Shown piece after piece: positions 33,500-45,968 of a stretch of DNA of 64,000 bases (position 1 is its first letter; each line of letters opens with the position of its first letter). The DNA is from Mariannaea sp. PMI_226 (lineage: Eukaryota > Ascomycota > Sordariomycetes > Hypocreales > Nectriaceae). The DNA lies in assembly GCA_024336345.1 (NCBI GenBank), contig JANFOG010000008.1, positions 1,364,001-1,428,000 of the forward strand. Direction: 5' to 3'. Under the pieces are notes generated by a model. That model was not told where the DNA came from. It saw only the letters and a list, made by a program, of their open reading frames with translations, and did not search any database. A program made the translations under genes and the position numbers.

Positions 33500-36451
33500 A
33501 TGGCTTCCTCTATTACTGACGCTCAGGCTGAGCTGATCAGGTATACCCCGACTGCGACTGGCGTGTTTGCGCTTCTCAAGCTGACGGCCTCATAGTTCCC
33601 TCACCCAGGATGACATTCCCATCAAGCTTCGATGTGCGATTTGCAGTAAACTTGCTGTCAATGCCTACCGACTGCCTTGCTGCGAGCAGGCCATCTGCGA
33701 AACTTGTAAGACTTGGGACTGGTTCGAAAACTTTTGACACAGACACTGACACAAAATTGTTCAGGCCAGGCAGATCTACCTCCCTCATGTCCTGTCTGTG
33801 AACATTCTCCTCTTTCGGCCGAAGATTGCAAACCCCATAAATCCTTGCGAACTACCATTCGAGTATTCCTACGAACCGCTGAGAAAAAGCGCGAGGCCAC
33901 ACGACCTAAGGATACCACAGAAGCTACTCCCTTGACACCTGTCGATGCACCCCAGCCACCTCTGCCTGTCGCAGAGCCGGTTTCGCAAGAAGCGCCTGTT
34001 GAAAATCCTGCAAATCAAGACATTTCGTCTGTGGAAGCAGTGCCTGCCCGAGATGAAACCCACGACACTGATACTGCCCAACCCCATCCGGTATATGAAA
34101 CCTCTTTTGCCACCTCTCTATCCCATGCTAACAGACGCGATAGGATATCAATGGCGATGATACAACTACGACTCAACGAGAAGGATCGGGCGAGCCGCAA
34201 TCAGCGCCAAGCAACGAGGTCAACGGCGTTCAGCATGACGGCTCACCAAACGACGAGCAGGCGCTAGTTGAGGAAACGAGGGAAGATGGCGACGAAGCAA
34301 ATGACGAACAACAAGAGTTTGGTTCCGAGGCTATGAACGGCGGTTACCTTGGCGCGAATAATTTCTCTGGTTCTGGGGACTTCAACCAAATGCAGATGAT
34401 GATGGCAATGCAAAACGGCATGGGCTCCAACGGCTTTGGTAATTTCCCTATGATGGGTACGTTTTTTTTTCCCTTCACCACTCTCTTCCCTTTTTTATTT
34501 ACGAGTTCTCTCTCTCCGCCACGCAATCTCTGACTAACAAGGGGCAGGCATGTCAGGTATGGGTATGGACCCGATGACGATGCAGAACATGTTTGTGAAC
34601 GGTGGTTTTCAAGGCATGGGCATGAACGGCATGGGGGGCTTCGGAGGAGGATATGGCCAAGGCTCCAATAATAACTGGAACGGTTCTCAGTCGTGGAATT
34701 TCGACCAGAATAATTACAATCAAAATGGTCCTGGTATGGGAACTGGTGATTTTGGGAGCTTTAACTCAGGATTCCAGACAGGATACAATCAAGGTAATTA
34801 TGGTCAGTTCAATGACTATCGCCGCAACAACTTCGGACGTGGTCGCGGTCGCGGACGAGGATACTACGGGGGGTACGGTCGCGGTGGTTACCAGTATGGA
34901 GGCCATGCTGGCTACCAGGACCATGGCCAAATGGCAAACCAGCCTGGTCTAATGGCCCAAGGTCAGCAGCAGGCACAACTCCAGGGAGCCTCTGATGCGC
35001 GGGCCGTCGACACAGAGACGTCCAACGAAACTGGCAAGTCAACAGAAGACGGTCAGGGGAATGATGCTGCACCTGGTGACCAGGATCCATCTAGTGAGGC
35101 CCAAGGCAATGGAGGTGGCAGCATGTCCACAGGAGCTAATCCAGGACCCTATGGCCATCCAGCTCAACGGAATGGACCTGGTGCCATTCGATCAGTCCTG
35201 TCTGTGCCAGATGTCCCCGTTAACGCACCCACAGGACCCAAGGCCATGCGCCAAGGCTTACCCAACACAAGCCTCCTCAACCTACGAGCAAGAGGCTATC
35301 AGGTAGATGGCGATGCCGCACCAGCCAGAGTACCCAGTGCCCCTGCGCAAGAGAGCCACGTCGAGCGAGGCCGAACCAGGAGTAAGTCTCGGGACCGAGA
35401 AAAACATAAAGACAAAGATAGTGCTTCCCGTCGAGATGAGAGCAAGGACCAAGCCGGAGACTACAGCAGACGTGACGAGGAGGAGCAGAATGATGGCGAC
35501 CAGGAAAACCCTGGTTCCAGATCAAGAACTGCCAGTAGAAGCCGCAGCCGAAGCCGAAGTCGGAGTCGCAGTCGGCACAAGAGCTCACGCCGACGTAGAC
35601 GCCACCGTTCTGTGTCGGTGGTGGAAGGCGAAGACAACGATGATGAGTCGCGTCGTAGAAAGCATAAGAGCCGACGACACCATTACGATGAGGAAGACCC
35701 TTCACGCTCCAGAGACTCCAGAGAGAAAGATGACAAGCCCACAGAGCGTTCGCGGTCAGCTTCTCCGGCCGACTCGAAGCGGTCAGGCCACCGAAGCCGC
35801 CGAGACAGAGACTATGACAAGCGCAGGGACCGAGAGAAAGATAAGTACCGCGATGACGACCGCAAGAAATCATCCAGCCACCGTTCCACCTCCCACCGCG
35901 AGCGGGATCATGATAGGGACCGACGCCGTGACAAGGAAAGGGAGCGTGACAAGGACAGGAAAGATCGAAAGGATCGTAATCGAGACAAAGACCGAGAACG
36001 GGACCGAGAACGGGACCGAGACCGTGATCGTGATCGTGACCGCGACCGTGACCGCGATCGGGACCGGGATTCGAGATACAGCAGCCGCCATTATTCAACC
36101 GATGGAGCCGATACGCCGGTGGAAAAGGAGTTCAAGCCTCCGACAGGTCCTCGTGGCTACGACGTAAAGAGTACCTCCAAGCCAGCCAAGGATCCGCATA
36201 CGTTGGAACGTGAGGCACGTGACCGTGAGCGGTTGCTAAAGGAGGCTCAGCGTATCGCCGGGATGGGATGGAAACGCAACCGTGATAACGACGACGATAC
36301 CGGGTCAGGATCCCGCAAGGGCCGAAGAACCGCCTCCTCTACCACGGCGAGCGCAGGGTCTGGACGTAGAAGCGAGGCTGTTAGCGGCGGCAACGAAGAG
36401 GAACGCATGAGACGACTCGAGGCAGAGCGAGAGGGCGAACGGTGGAATTAG
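33500..36451 (+). CDS. RBBP6-like C4C4 RING protein with RGG box and RS/RD tail
   Basis: Five exons: 33500-33540, 33596-33705, 33765-34090, 34144-34456, 34548-36451; 897 residues. An all-Cys RING lies at the N-terminus: C27, C30, C42, C43, C48, C51, C59, C62, followed by KSLRTTIRVFL, a layout like the RING of RBBP6/Mpe1 (E3 ligase and mRNA 3'-end factors). No DWNN ubiquitin-like domain or CCHC knuckle precedes it. Residues 265-385 are a Met/Gly/Asn/Gln/Tyr low-complexity, prion-like segment with an RGG box (about 358-377). An Arg/Ser run (about 590-620) is followed by Arg/Asp and Arg/Glu dipeptides (about 725-775). These features suggest a nuclear, RNA-associated, condensate-prone ubiquitin ligase. 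Annotated fungal relatives are simply called RING finger proteins. Gene structure is firm; function is inference. Confidence 0.88.
35985..36069 (+). repeat. Hexanucleotide coding repeat for Arg-Asp/Arg-Glu dipeptides
   Basis: Imperfect tandem hexamers of the form GACCGN/GAACGG encode an uninterrupted Arg-Asp and Arg-Glu dipeptide run in the RING/RS protein. Synonymous third positions vary (CGA, CGT, CGC, CGG), so the peptide repeat is kept while the DNA has drifted, which points to selection on the protein. Confidence 0.85.
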
Positions 36452-37586
36452 TTACCGAACCGGAAGTCGATGGGGCCGTACGATGTGATCAAGAAGCATC
36501 TCTGTAAGATGTGAAAGAGCGACAACATGAGGGAAAATATAATCGGAACGCGGAAAATTCACAACCAACTCACACGCAACTCAACTCGTCACATAACATA
36601 CACACTATACGCACGCACGCGCACACACACGCACACAGGAACTCACAAACTCAACTCTGATTTCTAATTAAGTGGAAAAGCGAAAAAAAAACACCAACCT
36701 TTGTCACATAATCCCGGCCAAAAGGGACAGGCAAAGATGATTCCATCTCCCGGCTTTATACCTCAGACCACATTCGAATGAGCCTGTTTCTTCCACCCCA
36801 AAGTATAAACTCTCACTCGCTCTTGGTTTTCTTTTCATGTTTTCCACCTATTGGGGGAGGGACCAGGGATAAAGGACGGCGGCATGCCCAAAGAAAGGGA
36901 TCTTGAGAAACCCGGAGTTGAAAACCAAAATTATCTTTTTTTTTAAACAAAAAATAACCCAAATGGCCATAAAAGAATCTACGAGACTGGTCAGCCATAG
37001 CACTTTTAATATAGGCAGTCTCCTTTGACTGAGACTGGCTGCTTTGATACTTGTTTGTCTCCCTCGTTCCCATTTAAGCTCTCTTTCTATTAGTGAATGA
37101 AAAAAAAAATGAAATGAGAAATCAGCCAATTGTAATTGATTACTTCGAAAAAAATCGTCAAAAAATGCAATAAGCAGTCAGTGAGTGACATGAGGAAAAA
37201 AGATTTCGCAATTCTATCATAGCAGACATGAACAAATATGACACCGCGATGCCTTTTAATACTCCCTCCTCCTCTCCCCTTTTTTTGGTTTTCCCCCCTC
37301 TTGAGGTTATAATTATTCCCCCTTCTTTTATCATTCCCCTTTCACTCTCCCTCTCTTTCTCTTTCTCTTTCTCTCTCTCCCTTCCTTTGCAGCATCAGAG
37401 GCTCTATCCGATATTCCTCAACCTTATGCCTTCATCTGTCTATTCATCCGCAACGCCTTCTCGAATGTCCCGAATCGTTAAATCAGAAGTCAGAAATATG
37501 ACCCTCTCATGCAACCACTATCGCCACCTAATAGAAAGAGGTAGGTGATAAGCCCCAGAAAAAATAAAGAAATGAGAGTAGTTCCC
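36452..37586. other. Convergent spacer, RING protein and Pik1 3' ends
   Basis: No gene is supported in 1.1 kb. The stretch holds a CA/CG dinucleotide run (about 36601-36640), long A or T runs (36684-36691, 36938-36946, 37100-37109) and a C+T microsatellite of CTTT/CTCT units (37335-37385). Such low-complexity sequence is usual between convergent fungal genes. Confidence 0.55.
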
Positions 37587-40500
37587 TTAGTAGATACCCT
37601 GTGTGCGGTATTGGAAAGTATCGTAGCTATAACAGTTCAGTTAGCACTTCATCCTATTAGGTGGCGGGATTCATCAGTTTAGAACATACAGCCGAGTGTA
37701 GTAGCTGCCAAATGACTTGGCAACAAGATCCGTTTCCACAAACTGTTCTGCCTCGTCGGCGCTAAGGTGAAGCTGGAAACGCTGTCGGAGAGTGTTCGTG
37801 ACTTGGGCAACTCCAACTGCAAAGCATGGCATTTTGGAATCATGGCCCATCATCGCAACAAGGTCAATGATGTTGTCCGCAGATCGGCGAAGCGCTAGTA
37901 ACCATGTCAGATGATGCTTCATCGAGGGGAAGAGAGGAGAGAGAGACAGAAAAGAAAGGGGGGAGGGGGGTTCGTGTTGAGAGCGTCTGCATACCTTGGA
38001 ATGCCTGCTTGCACAGTTTTTTGTAGTCTTCATAGTCAGGAGAACCCAAGCCACCTAGCACATCCACGTATTCATGTGTCAACTTGAATGGTGCGGCCTC
38101 AAATCCAACAGATCCGGGAGAATTGGACAGCATGAAGCCAAAGTCAATATGGATGATATGGCCCTCGCTATCAATCAGAACATTGCCGTTGTGGCGATCC
38201 TTGAGCTGCAAAATATACGAAATGATACTGTACGCTGCAAGAGATTTTTTGAACGCGTTCACGCCAGCTTTGTAAGCCTTGCTCTCAGGCTTGCCAAACG
38301 CCCTTAGGAAGTGGTCTTTGAGGGTGGCGATGCGATGCCGGGGGTTATTGCCGGATTCAATCGAAGCCAGAGTGAGACTTCGCTTCAATGAATGCAACGA
38401 GACTCCGCTGGTGATGGTTTCAACAAGCCCACCAGACTCACCAGTAACAAGGATCCGCATTCGTTTGACCCAGACGTCAGTCTTCGCGTCAACCCAGATC
38501 TTGTGGCACACATCAATCAGCTGGCACGCAAAAGCCTCCTGTCGCAAATCGGCACCGGTCTTGACAATCACGCTGACTAGGTCCCAGTTCTTCATCCAGC
38601 CGTAGGGCGACGATTTGCGGATGCGTTCTTTTTTGGCTTCCCATGCCTCACCAAACACGGCAGCACTGGGGTCGTCACGATCACCTCGACGCTGGACGCC
38701 ACCAGTCTTGATATCATTCTCCATTCGATCACGACCAGCACTCGCGTTGAGGTTAGAATCGATAGGCGCATCCTCTTCCAAGTCGGGGTTCGACGCCACA
38801 ATGGGGGTAGTGTTCGCTCGAGCGATAATCGTGTCGAATGTCGGACCTTGCTCGTCTGTGTCAAAGCTTTGCTCCTCCAGACTCTGCATGCTGGCAATAA
38901 TCTTGGCTCTGATTGCGGCCACCTCTTGCTTTGGGCGCTTTCCACTGGTAGCTTCAAGCTGTGCAAGCATTTGGGAGGCCGTTCTCATATGTGTTGCCAG
39001 CGCAGAGAAATCCGGTTGGTCTGCTGATGCATTTCGCTGGATTGGCAGCGTCATTCTCCGAGAAATTGGGCCTGGACTAGTGGACCTGGAATTGATTGTT
39101 CCTGAAGATCGGGGGCTCGCCAGTTCTGCCGTCGAAGATGCTGTCGTGGTTCCGCTTGGCAAGCGTTGACTGGGACGGAAGCGTTCCCCTCGCGGTGAAT
39201 AGCTACCCGACTCATCCTCAAATCCTCGGATAAGGGGTGAGCTCCCCAAGTCACCAGATGCGGGTTCAAAGACACTATCAGCAGGAGGCTCCGGAAGCTT
39301 GACTGTAGGTGACATTCGTGGTGAGTCAGACAGATCAAATATCCGCTTTGAATGAGCACTGCCGCTCGCGAGAGAACTCAGCAGGCGCTGATTATCAGGG
39401 GTATCAGGGTCGAAGGAAAAGTCATCTCTGAGAACCTCGACCATGATGAGGTACGGTACCTTCTCAGCACTATTCAACACTGTCGCCTCAGCAGGGTTTA
39501 CGCGCACGATTCGATGGTGACGGCTCTTCCCAGGAGCTCCGTTTACCAGGGTCGGAGGACAAATTACGGGTATATCAACCTCAGCAGGAAGATCCTGGGA
39601 TATCAACGCCAGCTCTGCACGAAGCGCACTCATACGTGCAGGTTTCGGAACAAGAACTAGGCGGTTTGAGATTCCTTCCAGCGCACTCAGGAACTGAGTT
39701 TGAGACCTGAAATAGTGTTGTCGCAAAAGCCTGGTCTTCTGGATCGGCGACAGCTCGGTTGGACCAGCCATGGCTTTTGAATGGTGGGAGTGCCTTCGAG
39801 TGAGGTGGTCGCTTGGTTTTGATGTCACTCCTGCTGACACTATCGCTGGCGTTGTCGGTCTCGTTGGAGGGCGGGGAGCTGGCAAAGGAAGCGAGGATGT
39901 GCTCAGTCTAGCTTCCAGCGACTTCATCTCCATAGCCGATGCCCTCTTTGTATCCACAGGTGACCTAGGCCGCGCAATCGTGATGGGAGGGGCAGGTAAG
40001 GGATCGATGCCGCGAGGTGTCCTCGGGAGGCGTTCACGGGATTGGTCTCTTGAAGGACCTCGTGAGCCTTTGGGATCCGGCGCACTGAACGTTCTCCCAG
40101 AATCTCGTACTCGCCGTGACCGGGTACTCGCCGAACTGACAGTATTCGCTCGGGCGAGCTTGGCATTCTCGTTAGATTCCTGGGAGAGATCAATTAGTGG
40201 TTGAGGCTTGCGCGCCTGCGCGACAGCGAGGGGGCCGGCCCATTTCGGAAACATGGGCAGAGCAACGCTCGCAAGGACGAAGCTCGAGAGAACAGTGACG
40301 GGTAGTACATTCTCTTTGATCTTTTCGTGACGAGCAGTATCTGCCAGGCCGAAGACGATATGTTGAACCTTATTGTACACTCGACGGCAGGTCTGGAAGG
40401 CTTCGGATTGCGGGTTCGAAGCGAGGTCATGGAGGTACGTCTGGAAAAGCCAGAATGTCTAGTTGTAACTGCAAGTCAGCTTGCCCGTCTGTGTTGAGGT

Positions 40501-40960
40501 AGCAACCCGCGCGGAGGTCCCCCCCACGGTAGTGGTACTTGACCTACCAAAAGAGCGGCCGTGACGGACTCCTCGCATAAGTCCAGCAAGAACTCTTCCA
40601 AGGCCATTGACTCATTGTTGACGCTGATTATGAGGTGGCAAAGCTGTGGAAGGAAGAATTCAATGTCCTCGTAGGGGAACTGGCGGAGCTTGTTGCAGAG
40701 GACATAGTGAATGCCCACGTGGTCGGCATAGCGGCTGCAGCACGACAGGTGGCATTAGCGAACATGATTTCGGTGAAGAAGGCAGAGGTAGTTTATAAAG
40801 GGATGGGCGTGGAGGCGTTGCGCAGGTGAACCTCGAGAAGTACAAGGAAACCCTAAGCGCAGCACGGGCGATAGACTCACGAGAGATAGGATACGGAAAG
40901 AAAGGGATTGGAGTTGAAGACGTCGGACTCGAGGAATCTCTGAAGCAGGTCCCACGACAT
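37587..40960 (-). CDS. PIK1: Phosphatidylinositol 4-kinase Pik1
   Basis: Type III PI 4-kinase making PI4P at the Golgi and in the nucleus; Golgi exit depends on it, and Arf-family GTPases act nearby. Five exons: 40960-40881, 40734-40548, 40458-37995, 37894-37690, 37626-37587; 991 residues. The N-terminus MSWDLLQRFLESDVFNSNPF begins the lipid-kinase-unique helical domain; it was recovered by splicing, since exon 1 encodes only 27 residues. The centre is Ser/Pro/Arg-rich and disordered. The kinase domain covers about residues 690-991, with the catalytic loop DRHNGN (Asp843) and HIDFGF (Asp861) visible. The last exon encodes only LYDTFQYRTQGIY. All four introns are GT..AG. Confidence 0.96.
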
Positions 40961-42373
40961 TGGGTCACGCAGGGGAGCAAGCGGCAATAAGAAGCAGCTG
41001 GCGGTGCCTCATCTAGCTTCGGGGCGGTTTTTGTGATGGGGTGGTAACGAACGAAGGGAATTTGTCGATGCGCTGGCAAAGGTCGGCGGGGACTAGGAAC
41101 GAGAAGGCATTTGCATTTGTCGAGGAGTTGATGAACCGTCTTGGTTCTGTATCCGTAGCGGAGATACAACGAGTACCTTACCTACCCCTGCCCCAGTTCC
41201 AGTTCCAGTCTCCAAAGGGTCGGCGGTCCATCACAAGCCACTTGCCCACTTCCCCATGGCTTAGGTAAGGGAGTCCACGGATAGGAGCCTGTGGGGACGC
41301 AGCTGTGGGCTGCTCCCAGGGGCTCGGCCTCCTGGAAGACGCTACGGCACCACCCCTTACAGGCCCTTTTTGCGATACTCCAGGGAGAGAAGGCTCAAGT
41401 GTGGACTCCGTCTTGAACGGTTTGGTCATGGACTGGGTCCATATCATTTCGCTCGCATGCTGCAAAGAGCACGGAAATCTTTTAATCTGTCCACAACAAT
41501 TACTGCAACTTGGCTTGGCCCCTTTTCATGTACTCCGGTGTGCATTTGATATAGTGATTTGTTAGAACTGTAGATGTCTTACCTGCCAATCAAATAGCAA
41601 TTCTTATGCCAGCATACATCTGCCCTGACCTTGAAAAATATTTAACTGCCCGACATCACTCAAATTCACCTACGTCAGTGGTCTATGTCGGTATGTACCC
41701 CTCTTCAAGGTGCATACACCACGCGGTAACATTGCTCAAACTCACCCATAACAGCCCAGCCAATATATACATGCATGCCTAAGCCCATTATCCTGATAGG
41801 CTAGAATTCTACAGCGAGGCCATCACAAAAAGCGACTGTACCTGGTACTTGAACTTTCGCTTCGTATCAGAAGGTAGTGTAGGGTAGGCATACGTCAAGT
41901 ATAAGTGTAAACTTGATTTTTGTGCAAGTTTTGAGAGCCAACCCGGAAAGCATTGAGAGACTGGTTAGTTTTTAGTAGTGATTAGCCATAATCTGTAAAT
42001 AGGCGAAGACTAGTAAAAGAGTCCCGAGAGGGGTCTGTGATGCTATGTGGAAGGGGGACTGGGCGTTGAATCTAGGCGCTCCATTTCTGTTCTGCTCTAC
42101 AAGTTGCAACAAAACACATCCAACGTCTCAACACACACATGGAAATTCACCCATCTCAAGCCAAGTAACTACCAAACTAGGTAGACAAAGAGCCGCCATA
42201 GCTCGCCGACAAAGACGGACTCTTCTGCACCGAGCGCTCAACGCCGAAACATATGCGTACCTTGCATCATCCAGTAACGCCATCCCGTCGTTGATATCTT
42301 CCACGAAAAGTATTTCCCAAAAAAAAGAGCAATTCTAGCAAAACCCAGCATCAAATAACAAGAAAAGCTACAC
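40961..42373. other. Pik1 promoter and NC2-alpha 3' region
   Basis: These 1.4 kb separate two minus-strand genes. The left part is the Pik1 leader and promoter. Open frames at 41305-41565 and 42045-42338 have no recognisable product. Near 41760-41780 TATA/ATGCATGCAT sequence appears. I see no RNA gene. Confidence 0.5.
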
Positions 42374-43378
42374 CTAGGCCGCCTTCTTCTTCCTTCCTCC
42401 CCTAGTTCGCTTCTTGGGTTCTGACATTTCCTCATCACTGGAGCTCTCCGCCTTGGCTTTGGCTTTACCCTCCTTTTCGTTTTCAACACGGCTGACAATA
42501 TCCCTCAGAAAGTCCCACTGATCATCCTGCTCGACCACTTGCTTCAGCATCGGGGCGGTGACGCGCTTGGACCCTTTCTCCTTGGCAATGTCGGCGCTCT
42601 TGGAAACCAATTGAATCATGAATAGCTCGAGTGCCTTTCCAACAGCGATGGGCGTCTGTTGAGCAACCTTGCCGACTTCTTCGTCAGCTTGCATTATCCG
42701 CTTGATTCTGGCCGTTGGGAACTTTGTCTTGACCGGTGTAGGCTCGATGACGGGAGGAGGGGGTGGCGGGGCTTTCCGGGGAGGCATGGCTGACGCGGAT
42801 GGCTGTGCTGTCACGCTTTGTTGATTTGCAGAGATGTCAAATTCCAGCGAAGGCGCGTAAGGCTGGGCGTGAGGCGGTACTGAGACGAGATCAAAATTTT
42901 GCGCCTGGAGAGACAATTCAGATTGAGGCAGCTGTTGCTGCTGCGACGCGTATTGCTGGGGGTAAAATTCGTAGCTGGGTTGAGTAGATTCTTGTTGATC
43001 AAGACTAGTAGGAATATATTGTTGCCTTGCTGGAGGAAAATAGGGCTGTTGCTGAACAAAGGAGGAGGCTCGACGAGGCGGTGGCTGAAGAGGTCGGTTG
43101 TTGTAGTGGGGTACCTGATACTCGCTACTTCTGCGGCTGTCGTCGTGGTTGTGGTTGCCGCTCAGGTTTGCAGATGTGGGTGCGTAAGAAGAATAAAGAG
43201 ATGGAGGATGCGCGTGGGCGAACGAGTTTGCTTTATACTCGAAGCCCTGGTAGCTGTCACCAGCTTGTGGATGATGGAGATTGAGAGGTTGTGGTGCAGG
43301 TTCAGTGGGGCAGGCAACCGAATCAAAGGATGAGAGGTCCGGGGACCTGGGCGCGTAGGACTCGTCGGCGGTGGGCAT
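42374..43378 (-). CDS. BUR6: Negative cofactor 2 alpha (Bur6/DRAP1), histone fold
   Basis: Subunit of NC2, which binds TBP on DNA with NC2-beta and blocks or redistributes pre-initiation complexes. Intronless, 334 residues. The H2A-like histone fold is at about residues 213-295: [20 protein letters not shown], then [17 protein letters not shown] and the third helix region around [12 protein letters not shown]. The first 200 residues are Gln/Pro/Tyr/Ser-rich and disordered, much longer than in yeast Bur6, so the histone fold is C-terminal. The tail is acidic and then basic ([11 protein letters not shown]), likely nuclear targeting. The start codon is preceded by an A12 tract on the coding strand. 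NF-YC/Dpb-type histone folds are the alternative, but the fold and the DDQWDFL segment fit NC2-alpha. Confidence 0.92.
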   Translation of the reverse strand: MPTADESYAPRSPDLSSFDSVACPTEPAPQPLNLHHPQAGDSYQGFEYKANSFAHAHPPSLYSSYAPTSANLSGNHNHDDSRRSSEYQVPHYNNRPLQPPPRRASSFVQQQPYFPPARQQYIPTSLDQQESTQPSYEFYPQQYASQQQQLPQSELSLQAQNFDLVSVPPHAQPYAPSLEFDISANQQSVTAQPSASAMPPRKAPPPPPPVIEPTPVKTKFPTARIKRIMQADEEVGKVAQQTPIAVGKALELFMIQLVSKSADIAKEKGSKRVTAPMLKQVVEQDDQWDFLRDIVSRVENEKEGKAKAKAESSSDEEMSEPKKRTRGGRKKKAA

Positions 43379-45968
43379 GTTTTTTTTTTTTCGGGGTGGG
43401 CGGTGGGCGGTGGTTTAATAGGGATGTGGGGCAGTTGAAGTACGAGCCTGATGACGGAGGCTGATATGGGCAATTAAGCATGTAGGTACTTTGTAATTGT
43501 ACTCCGTACTCCGTACTCCAACGAGTAAAAGTTAGTCAGCCCAGAGTAAACAAGAACAGACGAACGAGCAAATATATATGCTTGTCTTGGCTTGTTCACT
43601 AATGCACTGACGCTCGAAGCGACCAAATGAAATACTTTCCTACGAAGGAGTTGAATATCTCATACAATTCTCCGAAGGTGGTTTTGCCGATTTGGCCCTG
43701 GGTGGTTGATCGCGCAAGTCAGCAGATGAGGCTTCTACCGATCTGATCGAACTAAAAGGCGGGAGGCCGATAGGAAGAGGATGCACTACCCTTTGATACC
43801 GCGTATAATACAAATCGAACTGTCTGGTCTCCTATTCAATAGTTCATTTGATGATTGGGGTTTGAAGATGTGCTGAAGAATATGGCCTAGTTGAATGATC
43901 CCATCCAACCTGGCTGAGTGTCGGCTCCAGGTGGATTACGGACCAAGTCAATTTCCTCGTTATAATACGTGATGATTTGAAATGGATCACCTCAGACTTA
44001 ATTTCTCACTGTTGCAACGGGGAGTGCAACACGAGAGTTCAGCACTGATATGTCCAAGAGGATATTTGCCGACTAGGAAGCTTGCTGCTGCAGACCACGG
44101 AAGCGGTTTATTGACTGTAAAGTCTTGTTGGGCCCTGTATAGACCCCGGGTTGCCTCAAAAAGTAGAGGTCTCTGATAGGGGAGTTTACTCTGCACTGAT
44201 GATATCAGTGAACCTTCTTCCTCTGTCTTGCGTCGCACACTGAGGCTAGCCGGTGGGTATTGAAAGACGTGGCACAAGGGGGTTGGCCGTAGGAAAGAAG
44301 AGTGGTGAAGAGGGTGTAGGAGGGGTAGTTCTCATACGGTAGACGGTATTCCGTTCTCCTTGCAATCTCTTGGTTCAAATCATACAAAAATTGCGCTCCG
44401 GAGTGGGCGGGAGTTGTGTAAGTGGGAGTGACGGTGGTGGGCCGGAGACAAATCAGGCCCTCGAAGTGTACGGCCGGTGAAATTGGGATGTGTGCTTGGA
44501 AAATGACCAAGATAGGAGAATTAAAAAAGGGAGGTTGAGTATAGAGGACAAGTATGCACGGTCTGGAATTGGGTGTGAACAAGCTCCTTTCAAGGTGTGG
44601 CTGTGGCCGATCGCGATGCAAGACGGGAGTAGATGGCGATGACGTTCAGGGTAATGGACCAGGGGTTCTCTCGAATGCAGGACAGGGTAACCGGCACTGG
44701 GCAATCGGCTGGCGGGTCGTGGATGGAAGGGAATGCCGGCCGTTTATATGCACGTCGCCTTCTGACACAAACTTGACATCACACACCTCGGTGAGGCATG
44801 GTTTTAGACTATAGGTACATGGGGGTGTCACCCTCAAAGTCTCCTGCGTCGACATCAATCCAGTGAAACAGAGGGACTCTCAGGGAGGGTGGGTGGATGC
44901 GGCAGGGGTGTGTGAAAATGGGGTTGGATGTGGATTTTGTTTATGGAGGGAGCATTGTGTTCACTTCCAAATCAGGTAAGCACATAGTGCGTCGCGGCGT
45001 GTTGCTCCAGAGCTCACTCTCTGCTTAAACTCATGACGTTTGCCATTATCCAGCGTGCTATGCTATGTTGGGCTTTGCCATATGAAAACCATTAGGGAAA
45101 GGAAACAGGTCATCCAAGATGTTCAGCAGGCACATGTGTAATTAATTCACTCTTCCATGTCAGCATTACGAACCACCTGAATTTAACAACCCTACACGTC
45201 CAATCCAGCACCTGCCCCCCCTGTTTCACACGTACCTGCCGAGAGCATGGATCTGCCTATCAGTGCGCCAGCGGGGGAAGGGGGGTTCTCTTGTTTATTT
45301 TCGTGGCAGGACAATTCATTCCTTCTTGTCTTGTGCAACGTCCCGCACCCGAACCACAACCTGCCTTGACGGGAGAGCAACAGGCGGGGGGAGGGGGAAG
45401 GCATACCTAGTGCCTTGTGCTACTTGCCCTTGTACTTGCCTTTGTACTTGCATACACAACCAACCATGACAATTATGTCCTGGACGCCTTGCAGCAAGTA
45501 GGAGACATTGGACTCCAGGCATCACCAGCAGCGCCGCTTACGCGCTGATTCAAGAGAGTGCCTGATTTATCCCATCGGCCAATGTACCACTTCTGCTCGC
45601 TCGCTGTTGGCCTGACCTGTGTGGTACTACCTATACGAACTGCTGTGGATGATGGTGACGGGGGTTGCCTGCCTGAAACTGACTCGTCTTCAGCCCTTTG
45701 CATTGCGCGACTTTCGTGGTTGGACTTTGGCGTGTGCGCAAACAGCTTTTGTCTGCCTAACAGGAAACAATAATTACCCGGTATGCACTTTCGTTCCCTT
45801 CTATTTACTCCTTCCATCTACATCCATGCCCTGTGATGATACAAGTTTGAGCTTTTATTTCTGAGCAGACCTGGTGATGACGAAGCCGAGGTCTACCTAT
45901 CTATGGTTCCCGAATCACCAATTTTCAAAGGTCTTGTCTATGAATATTTACTTGATCTAATCTGAGCA
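43379..45968. other. Gene-free 2.6 kb, NC2-alpha promoter and esterase 3' region
   Basis: No gene is supported. On the coding strand of NC2-alpha an A12 tract (43380-43391) sits one base before the ATG, preceded by three CCACCGCC-like units (43396-43413). A TACTCCG heptamer is repeated almost three times at 43500-43519. A frame at 44205-44621 (minus) is open for 138 codons but has no ATG and no family resemblance. The remainder is mixed sequence with short poly-G/C stretches (45226-45234, 45383-45397). Confidence 0.55.
43500..43519 (+). repeat. TACTCCG heptamer, three copies
   Basis: Two full and one partial head-to-tail copies of TACTCCG lie 122 bases upstream of the NC2-alpha start codon. 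Their function is unknown; a clustered binding site for a regulator is possible. Confidence 0.8.

Noticed and set aside
35277..36098. 273-codon His/Gly-rich frame opposite the RS/RD tail
   Set aside because: Produced by the antisense of GACCGN hexamers; no independent start context or family.
35307..36167. 286-codon Thr/Arg-rich frame overlapping the RING/RS gene in another frame
   Set aside because: Frame-shifted reading of the same Arg-rich repeats; the RS/RD frame continues a conserved protein through correct splice sites.
44205..44621. 138-codon minus-strand frame in the gap after NC2-alpha
   Set aside because: It begins with TTG, contains no ATG, and matches no family I know; splice connection to an upstream exon could not be shown.
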